Positions 16,726-25,875 of a stretch of DNA of 64,000 nucleotides are shown in pieces (the stretch's first letter is position 1; each line of letters opens with the position of its first letter). The notes beneath the pieces are model-generated. The model made no database searches. It was not told the DNA's origin and saw nothing but the letters and a program-made list of their open reading frames with translations. This stretch comes from JBGSQR01 sp964509295. GTDB lineage: Bacteria > Desulfobacterota > Desulfuromonadia > Geobacterales > Pseudopelobacteraceae. A program made the translations under genes and the position numbers. The stretch covers positions 434,001 to 498,000 of the forward strand of contig CAZDWS010000001.1 in NCBI GenBank assembly GCA_964509295.1. The letters are read 5' to 3'.

Positions 16726-17472
16726 TTAAATATCAAAATATCTTTTCAGATCTTTTACATTATAGCGGCTTACCGGCACTTCCGTGTTGTCGCGGTCATT
16801 CATAATCAGTTTGTAGCTGCCGTTAAACCATGGAATTACTTCTCGAACGTGATTGATATTGATTAAAAAGCTGCGGTGGGGCCTGGCAAAGCCGGACGTG
16901 GAGAGTTTTTGTTCCAGTTCATTCAATGTGCATTTTGTTCGGAACTTGCCATCCATAGAATGTACCAGTACTTCACCTTCTTCCGAGTGGAAAAAAACAA
17001 TGCGTTCCGGAGAGGTGGGAATTATGGATTCTCCCCTGTAAAGAGGAATTTTTCGGCAAAAATCTTTAACCGGTGGTGCCTCTGTTTTGGCAGGTGCAGG
17101 TTCTGCATGGGCGATACGCAAGGCCTTTGCAATCGATTTGGCAAGTCTTTCCTTTGTAAAAGGTTTGCACAGGTAGTCAATTGCATCTACCTCAAAAGCT
17201 TGGAGTGCATACTCATCAAAGGCGGTAGCAAAAATCAGCAGTGGTTTTTCGGGGAGCTCGTACAAAAACTGAGCCAGCTCTAAGCCATTCATACCAGGCA
17301 TCTGTATGTCCAGGAATACCAGATCAGGTTTGGTCTCTCTGATACCTTTGAATGCCGTGGTGCCATTGGAAGCTTCGCCAACTATTTCAACTTCATCAAG
17401 CTGTTCCAGAAGATATCTCAACTCTCTCCTGGCCGGTGCCTCGTCATCAATTATGAAAACTCCCAGTTTCAT
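16726..17472 (-). CDS. btsR: LytTR-type response regulator (BtsR-like)
   Basis: 248 aa. Receiver domain (1-120) with acidic Asp9/Asp10, phospho-acceptor Asp55 in LVFLDIQMPG and Lys103. After a linker, the C-terminal LytTR DNA-binding domain (about 148-248) has RPHRSFLININ and the YNVKDLKRYF ending. The start codon overlaps the kinase gene by 4 bp, so the two are translationally coupled. Its likely targets are the 21-bp-spaced repeats near 16.1 and 16.7 kb. The exact orthology (BtsR, YpdB or LytR) is inferred from context. Confidence 0.88.
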   Translation of the reverse strand: MKLGVFIIDDEAPARRELRYLLEQLDEVEIVGEASNGTTAFKGIRETKPDLVFLDIQMPGMNGLELAQFLYELPEKPLLIFATAFDEYALQAFEVDAIDYLCKPFTKERLAKSIAKALRIAHAEPAPAKTEAPPVKDFCRKIPLYRGESIIPTSPERIVFFHSEEGEVLVHSMDGKFRTKCTLNELEQKLSTSGFARPHRSFLININHVREVIPWFNGSYKLIMNDRDNTEVPVSRYNVKDLKRYFDI

Positions 17473-19166
17473 ATTGTATATGGCACCGTAAACGATACTG
17501 TCGTCCCTTTCCCTGCTTCACTATCAACCTTGAGAGCATGTTCTGGCCCGTAAAGCGCAGTCAAGCGGGCATTGACGTTTTTCAGGGCTATGCCTGCCCC
17601 AAGGTGGTCGGAGTGCTGACAATCATCATCAAACAATTTGCAAAGCAAGTGTTGATGAATACCAACGCCGCTGTCTCTTACCTCGATATATACCAGACTG
17701 TCTTGAAGTTTGGCTGAAATAATTACATCGCCACCCTCTTCTTGCGGAAGGATACCATGCTTGAGTGCATTTTCAACCAGTGGCTGCAGAATCAGCGGAG
17801 GGAGCCTGACACTGGAAATATCTTTATCAATATCATAACAGACCCTGATCCGTTCTTCGAATCGGGCAGATTCAATGGCTATGTAGGCTTTGCAGTGGTC
17901 CAGTTCAGTAGATAGGGAGACGTTTCTCGCGCCCGGATTGATATTGGTGCGATAAAAATCTGCCAGTTTGACCAGCAGTTTTGATGCCGTCTCCGGGCTG
18001 GTTCTTGTATAGCTGATGATTGTATTGATGGCATTAAAAAGAAAGTGCGGGTTTATCTGTGCCTGCAATGCCTTGATTTCCGCATCCTTGACAAGTTTAC
18101 GCTGTTCTTCAATATCCGAAATTTCAAGCTGGTTGGAAAAAAGATGAGCCAGTCCGTTGGCCAACTCCATATCCAGAGGCGTTATGCCATTCTCCTTTCG
18201 TCGATGCAACTGCAGGGTGCCAATGGTCCTGTTTTGTTTTTTCAGCGGAACAATAATGGCAGAACCAAGTTGGCAGTCTGGATTAGCACAACCGATTTCA
18301 CTTCTGGTAATGGGGGCTGTAATGCTTCCGGTTGTCAGAGCAGTTTGGGTTGAGGAGTGTATAAAGGGTGTGCCGGGCTCATGCAGTTCCTCGCCAGCGC
18401 CTTTGTAGGAAAGCAGGTTCGTTTCATCAGTGATAGAAACACCATCCAGATCGGTCATTTCAACAATGATGCGAGCGGTTTCGGTTGCCGATGCCGCATT
18501 TAGTCCACTCCGGAGGAAAGGAAGCGTACGGAGGGCAATGTTAAGAGCTGTCTGGGCTTGAAAAGCGGCAAAGCGTTCTTTTTCACGGTAAACAGAGGAA
18601 ACAAGCTCAACAAAAAGTGCCAGGCCAAAAGAGTTGATCAGGATCATTGGGAAGGCAATCATGCTGACCAGGCTGAGTGCTGCTGAAAATGGTTTGGCCA
18701 GAAGCAGCAATACGGCCATTTGCAGAGTTTCCACAATAATGCCGGTAACAAATGCCATTGATGGATCAAAAGGCTGGCGTTTCAGTTTGTGATAGATCAG
18801 TCCGCCGGTTAAGCCTTCAAGGATGGTAGCAACACCGCAGGCCACGGCGGTAAAACCGTGTATGTCGATCAGATAGCGATGGCCTCCCGCAATCACTCCT
18901 GCCGCAGCACCAACCAGAGGGCCGCCAAGGATACCTCCAAGGGCTACGCCCACAACTCGTGAATTTGCAATAGCATCCTGAATCGGGACACCCATGTAAG
19001 TGCCGGCAATACCGAACAGCCCGAACAGAATTGAAAGGTAAAGCTTCTCAAAGTGGTTGGCTTTTCCGGTCAGAAGTCTTTTAAAGATGTTGAAACGCAT
19101 AATCAGGATGAATGCTATTGCAAAAATCCCGAGCCGTTCAAGCAGGTTTATAAGTAATAAAAGCAT
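17469..19166 (-). CDS. btsS: LytS-family sensor histidine kinase (BtsS-like)
   Basis: 565 aa membrane kinase. N-terminal 5TM LYT sensor domain (about 1-195), GAF domain (about 210-345), His_kinase with the phosphorylated His374 in INPHFLFN and an HATPase domain (about 440-565, PLVENALKHG, GAGIALKNV). Arg70, Arg97 and Cys110 lie close to positions recalled as pyruvate contacts (Arg72, Arg99, Cys110) in E. coli BtsS. It follows the mlaE-like gene by 10 bp and overlaps the regulator gene by 4 bp. Pyruvate or a related organic acid is the likely signal, by inference. Confidence 0.87.
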   Translation of the reverse strand: MLLLLINLLERLGIFAIAFILIMRFNIFKRLLTGKANHFEKLYLSILFGLFGIAGTYMGVPIQDAIANSRVVGVALGGILGGPLVGAAAGVIAGGHRYLIDIHGFTAVACGVATILEGLTGGLIYHKLKRQPFDPSMAFVTGIIVETLQMAVLLLLAKPFSAALSLVSMIAFPMILINSFGLALFVELVSSVYREKERFAAFQAQTALNIALRTLPFLRSGLNAASATETARIIVEMTDLDGVSITDETNLLSYKGAGEELHEPGTPFIHSSTQTALTTGSITAPITRSEIGCANPDCQLGSAIIVPLKKQNRTIGTLQLHRRKENGITPLDMELANGLAHLFSNQLEISDIEEQRKLVKDAEIKALQAQINPHFLFNAINTIISYTRTSPETASKLLVKLADFYRTNINPGARNVSLSTELDHCKAYIAIESARFEERIRVCYDIDKDISSVRLPPLILQPLVENALKHGILPQEEGGDVIISAKLQDSLVYIEVRDSGVGIHQHLLCKLFDDDCQHSDHLGAGIALKNVNARLTALYGPEHALKVDSEAGKGTTVSFTVPYTI

Positions 19167-19176
19167 TTGACCACCA

Positions 19177-19953
19177 TCACATCAACAGTCGAGTCAGGAA
19201 GTAATCGGCAATCAGGATCATCAGAAATGACAACACGACTGATTTTGTGGTTGAGATGCCGATTCCGCGAGGGCCGCCTTTGGTTCTGAGACCGACGTAG
19301 CAGCAGATAATGGCAATAATACCGCCAAAGACGAACGACTTGAAAAGACCAACAGAAATTTCTGAAAATTTTAGAGCCAGCCGTAAGGAATCCGTATAGG
19401 TCGAGTAGGAAATGAACAGGCGTGGATGCAGGTTGCTGATGATCGCTCCGCCTGCAATGCCAACGCAATCGGCGTAGAGCGTCAAAACCGGTACGCAGAC
19501 AATGGCAGCTATCAGGCGGGGCATGACCAGATAGCGTACCGGATCTATTTCCAGGGTTTTCAGGGCGTCGATTTCCTCATAAACCTTCATGACTCCAATT
19601 TCAGCAGCCATGGCAGAGCCGGCCCTGCCCGCAACCAGAAAGCTGGTCATGACAGGCCCCAACTCCCGGACCATGGACAGACCGACAATGCTGCCGATAA
19701 TGTCCTGGCTGCCGTATTTAGCCAGTTCAACACCGGTCTGAAGAGCAATGACCATGCCGACAAAAAAGGCCATAACCGAAGCAACCGGCAGAGACTGGTA
19801 TCCGATAATTGCCATTTGGGCGAATATGGAAGGTGAATTGCGAGGGATTTCCCGACATGAGAGGAGTGTCTCCCAAAGTAATGTAAGAACTTCGCCAATA
19901 ATGCGCAAAAAGTAGAATATCTGGCTACCGATAAATTGAAAAATATTGATCAT
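19177..19953 (-). CDS. mlaE: MlaE/YrbE family ABC transporter permease
   Basis: 258 aa inner-membrane permease of lipid (phospholipid) transport systems. The MlaE core is clear: GMVIALQTGVELAKYG, VRELGPVMTSFLVAGRAGSAMAAEIG and EEIDALKTLEIDP. The ATG at 19953 is preferred: it is 9 nt after GGGAGG and forms an ATGA overlap with the upstream gene; an in-frame ATG at 19962 touches the ribosome site. No mlaF ATPase, mlaD or mlaC gene is nearby, which is unusual; the ATPase must be encoded elsewhere. It sits in the same operon as the sensor kinase. Confidence 0.9.
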   Translation of the reverse strand: MINIFQFIGSQIFYFLRIIGEVLTLLWETLLSCREIPRNSPSIFAQMAIIGYQSLPVASVMAFFVGMVIALQTGVELAKYGSQDIIGSIVGLSMVRELGPVMTSFLVAGRAGSAMAAEIGVMKVYEEIDALKTLEIDPVRYLVMPRLIAAIVCVPVLTLYADCVGIAGGAIISNLHPRLFISYSTYTDSLRLALKFSEISVGLFKSFVFGGIIAIICCYVGLRTKGGPRGIGISTTKSVVLSFLMILIADYFLTRLLM

Positions 19954-21416
19954 TCGTCCCATCCTCCCAGTGGAATCCAGAATAGAGACAATGAGCTTTT
20001 GCCGGATTTGCTGGAGTAGCCGAAAAGCCCCTTGAACAGACGTAAATCCGTGTTCCTGGAGGTTGATGTGTAAGAGACCAGCGGGAACAGTTCCCAGGCC
20101 CTTTCGTTGCCCCGCTTTTCACTCCAGTAGAGATTCCAGAGTATTGAAGTCGCCCCATCGCCCTTGTCATCCCACTTGGTGATGAAAATACGCCATAGGG
20201 GCGCCAGGTTGCGTTCCACACCATCACTCCAGATGACCGGTTCGACCGGAGCGGGCATGGTTAGTGTTCTTACACCGTCTTCATCACGTTTCCATACATA
20301 TAATGGCCAGAATGAACTGTTGCCCCTGTTTTTCCCCAATTGGGGCCAGGATTCCTCGGAATGGCTGAACAGAAAGTAGAACAGGCTGGTCTTATCCTGT
20401 TTGAAAGAAGTTGAATCAATGCTCTGGTTTCTGTAAATCGGCCATAATACCCAGCTGCTGGTGGAATCCTTAACACGCGAAGAGGAATAAAAGGGGATGA
20501 ACCTTTCCGTATTTGAATCCTTGCTTCTGGCTGTCAGCCAGAAAGGCCAGAGATAATCACGCTCAATAACGTTGCCGTTTGCGTCGCGGACAACACCGCA
20601 GAATGGCCAGGGTGCGTAGGTCGAACTCTGTTGTGGTGAGCGTTGCGATGCATATAAGGGTAAAAGATAGGTTTTTTCACTCGGATTGTCTGTGTTCAGG
20701 CCTGATTTTTCACTGATATAAAACGGCCAGAGTGCAAAACGTTTTTCATAGACGCCAGGCTTGGATGATTGACCGTATAGCGGCCAGACGGCAAAGCCGC
20801 TTTCACTTTCCCCGCTGGTAAAATTAAAGATTGGATATAGCAGGTTGGTGGATGTTGTGCCGTTTTTGACCGTGCGGCCATAAAGCGGAAATAGTGTGTA
20901 GTGATATTCGTCGCGCCAGAAGCGTTCATAGATATCCCCGTAAATCGGAAAGACCGAAGTGTAGTTACCATATTTTTCAGAACGTCCGCTGATGTAAAAC
21001 GGAAAAAACATGGTTTCTCTTTTTTCTTCGGACGTGCCGGTTCGGCTGACGTGTTTTTGAAACAGCTTCAGGATTTGCGTGTCAGAGCTGCTGTCACTGC
21101 TGCTGGTCGAAGCAATCGGGTAGAGGATATCGCTATCATCGGAGTCAGGCGAAGATTGATTGAAAAAAAGCGGACGGATAGCTGTCCTGGTTATGTCACC
21201 GTTATGTTCACGCTTAAAGATCGGACCAAGGATGGAAAGGTTGCTGTAGTTGGTGGCCGGGCTGGACCGATAATCAAATAGCGGCCAGAATGTTGTTACA
21301 GATCCTTGCTCGGATGTCTTTGCTGGTTGATAAGGATTCGCTTCAACTGCATTAAACGGCAGAAGAGAAAGAGTAAGCAGCAGGGAAAATGCAATTTGCG
21401 GGACATCTGTTCTCAT
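19950..21416 (-). CDS. exported repeat protein of unknown function, upstream of mlaE-like gene
   Basis: 488 aa with a signal peptide (about 1-26, ending NAVEA). The mature part consists of at least 20 imperfect short repeats of roughly 20 residues, each built around an aromatic-Pro-hydrophobic-aromatic core (FWPLFDY, FPFYISG, VFPIYGD, LFPLYGR, VWPLYGQ, LWPFYIS, LWPIYRN, FWPLYVW). Such regular strands would suit a beta-barrel, beta-solenoid or propeller-like fold in the periplasm or outer membrane. I know no family for it. It is translationally coupled to mlaE (ATGA), so a role in envelope lipid handling is possible. AAGG supports the ATG. Confidence 0.75.
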   Translation of the reverse strand: MRTDVPQIAFSLLLTLSLLPFNAVEANPYQPAKTSEQGSVTTFWPLFDYRSSPATNYSNLSILGPIFKREHNGDITRTAIRPLFFNQSSPDSDDSDILYPIASTSSSDSSSDTQILKLFQKHVSRTGTSEEKRETMFFPFYISGRSEKYGNYTSVFPIYGDIYERFWRDEYHYTLFPLYGRTVKNGTTSTNLLYPIFNFTSGESESGFAVWPLYGQSSKPGVYEKRFALWPFYISEKSGLNTDNPSEKTYLLPLYASQRSPQQSSTYAPWPFCGVVRDANGNVIERDYLWPFWLTARSKDSNTERFIPFYSSSRVKDSTSSWVLWPIYRNQSIDSTSFKQDKTSLFYFLFSHSEESWPQLGKNRGNSSFWPLYVWKRDEDGVRTLTMPAPVEPVIWSDGVERNLAPLWRIFITKWDDKGDGATSILWNLYWSEKRGNERAWELFPLVSYTSTSRNTDLRLFKGLFGYSSKSGKSSLSLFWIPLGGWDE

Positions 21417-21573
21417 AAAAACCTTGGTAATGTAATAATTGAAAAAACATTATTCCTTAACAAGACTGGGGAGTCAATCAGTAATGGCCAGGATGTTTTA
21501 CAAAAGTATTACATTTGATATTGGTACAGGCTGTTAATATGATCGGATAGAAAAAGCTGTTATGGAGATAATT

Positions 21574-22641
21574 ATGACTAAACCATTGCGTATAGGAAAA
21601 TATACACTTCGCTTTCCCTTGATTCAGGGTGGAATGGGTGTGCGTGTTTCAGCGGGACGTTTAGCCGGTGCAGTTGCCAAGGCGGGTGGCGTTGGCCTGG
21701 TTGCCGCTCCCGGAATCTGTCTTAATAGTCCCTTTTATGATGGGAAAAATTATTTCAGTGCCAACTCCGAATCATTTAAAGAAGAGGTGCGCAAGGCATA
21801 TCAAATTGCTCCGGACGGTATTATCGGAGTAAATGTAATGGTGGCCCTGTCTGATTACGAGCAGCTTGTAAAGGCGGCAATTGATGGCGGAGCCAAAGTA
21901 ATTGTCTGTGGGGCCGGCCTGCCGATGACGTTGCCGGAATTGACTGCCGATCATCCTGATGTTGCTTTGATACCGATTGTGTCTTCATTGCGCGCCGCAC
22001 AGCTGATCGCGAAAAAATGGTTTAAAACCTATAACCGCCTGCCTGATGCCGTTGTCGTAGAAGATCCGGATACAGCCGGTGGCCATCTGGGCGAAAAAAT
22101 GGAAAATATCGGTACCGGTGAATATGACCAGTATGAAACGGTGCGTCAGGTGAAAGAGCTTTTCAGGAGCGAATATGACACCGATGTGCCGATAATTGCT
22201 GCCGGTGGAATCTGGGATCGCGCTGATGTGGAATATGCCCTTGCTCAAGGTGCAGATGGTGTGCAAATGGCAAGTCGCTTTGTTTGCACTGAAGAGTGTG
22301 ATGCCGAGGACGCGTTCAAACAGATGTACATTGACTGCAAGCAGGAAGATATCGGACTGATAATGAGTCCGGCAGGACTGCCCGGACGTGCCATCCTTTC
22401 TAACCAGGACAATATTCGCCAATACGATGTTGACCGACACACCCGTTGCAAAATGGGTTGTCTGAAAAAGTGCTCCTATAAAGAGAGCGGAGAACGTTTT
22501 TGTATCGTGTCGGCTCTTGATCGCGCCCAGCGTGGTGAAGTAGATGCCGGTCTTGTTTTCTGCGGAACCAATGCCTGGAAAGCGGACCGAATCACGACAG
22601 TTCAGGCGGTTTTTGACGAATTGTTCGGGGTAGCGAAGTGA
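21574..22641 (+). CDS. nitronate monooxygenase family FMN enzyme
   Basis: 355 aa TIM-barrel flavoprotein. FPLIQGGMGV at the N terminus, the EDPDTAGGHLGE catalytic loop near residue 165 and ADGVQMASRFVCTEE phosphate-binding part are typical of nitronate monooxygenase / FabK-like proteins. The C terminus carries a cluster of cysteines (CKMGCLKKC) shared by a subgroup in anaerobes. The ATG at 21574 has GGAG 7 nt upstream; the one at 21562 does not. The physiological substrate is uncertain: nitroalkane detoxification or an enoyl reductase role are both possible. Confidence 0.85.
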   Translation: MTKPLRIGKYTLRFPLIQGGMGVRVSAGRLAGAVAKAGGVGLVAAPGICLNSPFYDGKNYFSANSESFKEEVRKAYQIAPDGIIGVNVMVALSDYEQLVKAAIDGGAKVIVCGAGLPMTLPELTADHPDVALIPIVSSLRAAQLIAKKWFKTYNRLPDAVVVEDPDTAGGHLGEKMENIGTGEYDQYETVRQVKELFRSEYDTDVPIIAAGGIWDRADVEYALAQGADGVQMASRFVCTEECDAEDAFKQMYIDCKQEDIGLIMSPAGLPGRAILSNQDNIRQYDVDRHTRCKMGCLKKCSYKESGERFCIVSALDRAQRGEVDAGLVFCGTNAWKADRITTVQAVFDELFGVAK

Positions 22642-22681
22642 TTTTTAAAAAAAATAAGCGATTGTAGCTGATGTATGTGGG

Positions 22682-22716
22682 AGGCCCGGGGATTGTTTGA
22701 TCCTCGGGCCTTTTTG
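22682..22716 (+). terminator. terminator of nitronate monooxygenase gene
   Basis: AGGCCCGgGGAT / ATCCtCGGGCCT hairpin followed by T5. Confidence 0.9.
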
Positions 22717-22740
22717 CTTTTTAGATCGACCACTTAATAT

Positions 22741-22760
22741 ATATCAAGAAAAGTTGATAT
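22741..22760. promoter_or_regulatory. palindrome 1, probable SahR operator
   Basis: ATATCAA-N6-TTGATAT, perfect arms; 480 bp upstream of the regulator gene. Confidence 0.65.
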
Positions 22761-22882
22761 AACGTTTTTCCATCACCTTTGCAAGTTAAGCCAAGGCTGA
22801 TACTGGTTTTAAGTCCGAATGGTCTTAGGTTGAAATGGGTAAAATTTTCAAATAAAAATCTGTATAAACAACTACTTAAATT

Positions 22883-22902
22883 ATATCAAGAAAAATTGAT
22901 TT
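22883..22902. promoter_or_regulatory. palindrome 2, weaker SahR operator
   Basis: ATATCAA-N6-TTGATTT; the right arm has one mismatch. Confidence 0.5.
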
Positions 22903-23174
22903 AATAGGTTTCTAAGTGTTGTGCCAAAGTGTTCCTCTGGTTCGTGATGAGTTAATGTTTGCAGGTCGTTGTATGCGGTAATAAATCAGATTCCATTTTT
23001 ATCCTACGCGCCAGTTGTTAATTTTTTTGCAAAACAAAGGTGTCATTATTTTAATGGATTGTAAATTTTGGGAGCCAATATCTGTTTTGATTTAATCTGT
23101 AAAAAAAATGACCTGATTGGATTAAGTATAATTACAGTTGTCATTATTGTTGACTAAAAATAGTATTTTCTGTT

Positions 23175-23194
23175 ATATCAAGAAAACTTGATAT
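23175..23194. promoter_or_regulatory. palindrome 3, probable SahR operator at the regulator promoter
   Basis: Arms ATATCAAG and CTTGATAT are perfect around AAAA. It ends 26 bp before the start codon of the ArsR-methyltransferase gene, fitting autorepression. Confidence 0.72.
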
Positions 23195-23220
23195 TGAATT
23201 TGCACAAAAAGTGATTAAGA

Positions 23221-24132
23221 ATGCTTGAAGTATTTAAGGCTCTTGCCGACCCATGCAGATTAAGACTAGTTGCGGTACTGTTTGCCGGTGAATTTACCGT
23301 GCAGGAGTTGACGTCTGTCTTGAATATGGGACAATCAAGAATCTCCCGGCACCTTAAGATTTTGACCGAAGCCGGAATATTAAGTGTCAAGCATCAGGGG
23401 ACCTGGAGTTACTATCGGGCAGAAGGGATCTCCCCATTTTTCTTTCTGATCCGTGGTGCGGTGAAAAGAGGGGTTGAAAAACTTCCTGAAAGAGCCGCTG
23501 ACCTCGCTGCGGTAGCAGCTGTTCTGGAAGAGCGTAGAAGAAAAAGTAAGGTGTTTTTTGACCGGCATGCCCAGCAGTGGGACGATCTGGCCCGAACTCT
23601 TCTGTCGCTTCCTGATTATCGCGATCTTATGCTGTCGCTGGTGCCTGAGTGTAAAAATATTGTAGAAATCGGACTCGGTACCGGTGGACTGCTGTCTGAC
23701 CTGACGGCCAAAGCGGATAAGGTAATTGGTGTCGATCACTCGCAGGCCATGTTGGAGGAAGCCCGGAGGCGTCTTGCGCAAACCGGTATCGCAGGAATTG
23801 ATTTGCGACTTGGTGAGATGACCCATCTGCCGTTGCCTGACAGCAGTGTTGATTGTGCAGTTATAAATATGGTGCTTCATCATGCAGCTGACCCGCAAGC
23901 CGTTTTGCGTGAAATCAGAAGAGTTCTTGTGCCAGGTGGAGTATTGGTTCTGGCTGATTTGTCAAGACATGACCGGGAATGGGTGCGGGAACGCCTTGCT
24001 GATCAATGGCTCGGCTTTGAAAAAAGCGAGTTGGAAATCTGGCTTGCTGATGCAGGATTTGCTGATGTGAAATGCGGAAAAGTAAGGGGAACTCTGCAAG
24101 AAGAAATTGTTCTTGTTTTGAGAGCTGCCTAG
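23221..24132 (+). CDS. sahR: ArsR-family HTH fused to SAM-dependent methyltransferase domain (SahR-type regulator)
   Basis: 303 aa. Residues 1-75 are a winged helix of the ArsR type (FKALADPCRLRLVAVL, QSRISRHLKILTEAG) without the usual metal-binding cysteine pair. Residues 135-260 are a class I methyltransferase fold (VEIGLGTGGLL, VIGVDH, NMVLHHAADP). Such fusions next to ahcY have been described as SahR, repressors of the S-adenosylmethionine cycle that respond to S-adenosylhomocysteine. Three ATATCAA-N6-TTGATAT palindromes upstream and ahcY downstream support this. The ribosome site is weak. Confidence 0.85.
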   Translation: MLEVFKALADPCRLRLVAVLFAGEFTVQELTSVLNMGQSRISRHLKILTEAGILSVKHQGTWSYYRAEGISPFFFLIRGAVKRGVEKLPERAADLAAVAAVLEERRRKSKVFFDRHAQQWDDLARTLLSLPDYRDLMLSLVPECKNIVEIGLGTGGLLSDLTAKADKVIGVDHSQAMLEEARRRLAQTGIAGIDLRLGEMTHLPLPDSSVDCAVINMVLHHAADPQAVLREIRRVLVPGGVLVLADLSRHDREWVRERLADQWLGFEKSELEIWLADAGFADVKCGKVRGTLQEEIVLVLRAA

Positions 24133-24144
24133 CAAAAGGACTTT

Positions 24145-24384
24145 ATGCAGAATATCGGGTCAGGCTCAATGCAGTGGCGGTGCGGAGTATGTAATTCTGC
24201 CAGTTCGGTGGGAAGTGGCGGAATCTGCAAACGCTGTAAAAAGTTTGCCTGCAACCGGCACATGGAAACGGTGTTGCTGGATAATCATCAAAAGTTGAAA
24301 GTCTGTTCATCTTGTCTGAAAGCAGATGACAAGGTAGAGCGGGGATTGTTGGGCGGTTTGAAAAAACTTTTCAGATGGCCTTAA
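24145..24384 (+). CDS. small Cys-rich zinc-binding protein between sahR and ahcY
   Basis: 79 aa. Three Cys pairs (CGVC, CKRC, CSSC) plus a Cys-x3-His (CNRHM) suggest a double zinc site of the cross-brace kind. The C terminus is basic and hydrophobic. It starts 12 bp after the regulator gene and ends 54 bp before ahcY, so it is part of the same transcript. Function unknown; it may assist the SAH cycle or merely be carried along. AAAGGA precedes the ATG. Confidence 0.7.
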   Translation: MQNIGSGSMQWRCGVCNSASSVGSGGICKRCKKFACNRHMETVLLDNHQKLKVCSSCLKADDKVERGLLGGLKKLFRWP

Positions 24385-24438
24385 CAGGAAAATGTCAGAA
24401 ATAATTAGAGTCCGTTGGACCGACAAAAGGAGAACATC

Positions 24439-25833
24439 ATGTCACAAGATTACATCGTAGCAGACCTGTCCCTGGCAGCATGGGGACGTAAAGAGATGAA
24501 CATTGCCGAAACTGAAATGCCTGGTTTGATGGCTATCCGTGAAGAATTTTCTGCTGCGCAGCCTTTGAAAGGCGCACGCATAACAGGCTCACTGCATATG
24601 ACCATTCAGACGGCAGTTCTGATTGAAACCCTGACTGCGCTTGGTGCAGAGGTGCGTTGGGCTTCCTGTAACATCTTCTCTACCCAGGACCATGCAGCTG
24701 CTGCAATCGCAGCCAGCGGCGTACCGGTTTTTGCCGTTAAGGGTGAAACACTTGAGCAGTACTGGGACTATACCCATCGTATTTTTGAATGGACCGATGG
24801 TGGGTACTCCAATATGATTCTGGACGACGGTGGAGATGCCACACTGTTATTGCATCTGGGAGCCAAAGCAGAGAAGGACCTGTCCGTATTGGATAATCCT
24901 GGTTCAGAAGAAGAAATAATTCTGTTTGCCGCTATTAAAACCAAGCTGGCTGTTGACCCAACCTGGTATTCAGTGCGACTGGCTGAAATCAAAGGTGTTA
25001 CCGAAGAAACCACCACCGGCGTACACCGTCTCTATCAGATGCATGAAAGAGGCGATCTTCGTTTCCCTGCCATCAATGTCAATGACTCGGTTACCAAATC
25101 AAAGTTTGATAACCTGTATGGCTGTCGCGAATCACTGGTTGACGGAATCAAGCGCGCCACCGACGTTATGATTGCCGGTAAAGTTGCCCTGATCTGCGGC
25201 TATGGTGACGTGGGCAAAGGCTCTGCCCAGGCCATGCGCGCTCTGTCTGCCCAGGTCTGGGTCACGGAAGTTGATCCGATCTGCGCACTGCAGGCCGCCA
25301 TGGAAGGCTATCGTGTCGTAACCATGGATTATGCCGCTGACAAGGCCGATATCTTTGTAACATGTACCGGTAATTATCATGTTATTACCCATGATCACAT
25401 GGCCAAAATGAAAGATCAGGCAATTGTCTGCAACATCGGGCATTTCGACAATGAAATCGAAGTTGCTGCTCTGGAGAAATATCAGTGGGAAGAGATCAAA
25501 CCTCAGGTAGACCATGTTATCTTCCCGGACAAAAAGCGTATCATCCTGCTGGCTAAAGGTCGTCTGGTTAATCTCGGTTGCGGAACAGGCCATCCAAGCT
25601 ATGTCATGTCATCGTCCTTCGCCAACCAGACTATTGCCCAGATAGAGCTGTTCTGTAACCCGGGTAAGTACCCTGTAGGCGTTTATGTCCTGCCAAAGCA
25701 TCTGGATGAAAAAGTAGCACGCCTTCAGCTCAAAACTTTGAATGCTCAGCTGAGCGAGTTGACTGATGAGCAGGCCGCTTATATAGGTGTTCCCAAGTCA
25801 GGACCATACAAGACAGATCATTATCGCTACTAA
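24439..25833 (+). CDS. ahcY: adenosylhomocysteinase
   Basis: 464 aa NAD-dependent enzyme that splits S-adenosylhomocysteine into adenosine and homocysteine, removing the inhibitor of methyltransferases. NAD-binding GYGDVGKG is at 254-261; the DDGGDAT and NVNDSVTKSKFDN active-site segments and the KTDHYRY C terminus are intact. AAAGGAG lies 6 nt before the ATG at 24439. It is the third gene of the sahR operon and is followed by a strong terminator. Confidence 0.97.
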   Translation: MSQDYIVADLSLAAWGRKEMNIAETEMPGLMAIREEFSAAQPLKGARITGSLHMTIQTAVLIETLTALGAEVRWASCNIFSTQDHAAAAIAASGVPVFAVKGETLEQYWDYTHRIFEWTDGGYSNMILDDGGDATLLLHLGAKAEKDLSVLDNPGSEEEIILFAAIKTKLAVDPTWYSVRLAEIKGVTEETTTGVHRLYQMHERGDLRFPAINVNDSVTKSKFDNLYGCRESLVDGIKRATDVMIAGKVALICGYGDVGKGSAQAMRALSAQVWVTEVDPICALQAAMEGYRVVTMDYAADKADIFVTCTGNYHVITHDHMAKMKDQAIVCNIGHFDNEIEVAALEKYQWEEIKPQVDHVIFPDKKRIILLAKGRLVNLGCGTGHPSYVMSSSFANQTIAQIELFCNPGKYPVGVYVLPKHLDEKVARLQLKTLNAQLSELTDEQAAYIGVPKSGPYKTDHYRY

Positions 25834-25875
25834 ATATCTGTATTTATAAGTTGGAATAGAATCATGCAAATTGGA

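Larger units (their letters stand above)
22717..23220. other. long intergenic region with three SahR-type palindromes
   Basis: About 500 bp without a recognisable gene. It is AT-rich and contains three near-identical palindromes (22741, 22883, 23175). Only the third lies at promoter distance from the regulator gene. I see no SAH riboswitch, no tRNA and no clear small ORF. It may hold a small RNA or the remains of a lost gene. Confidence 0.5.

Noticed and set aside
24385..24438. SAH riboswitch in front of ahcY
   Set aside because: Only 54 bp separate it from the previous gene and no SAH aptamer sequence is seen; control is explained by the palindromes and the regulator.
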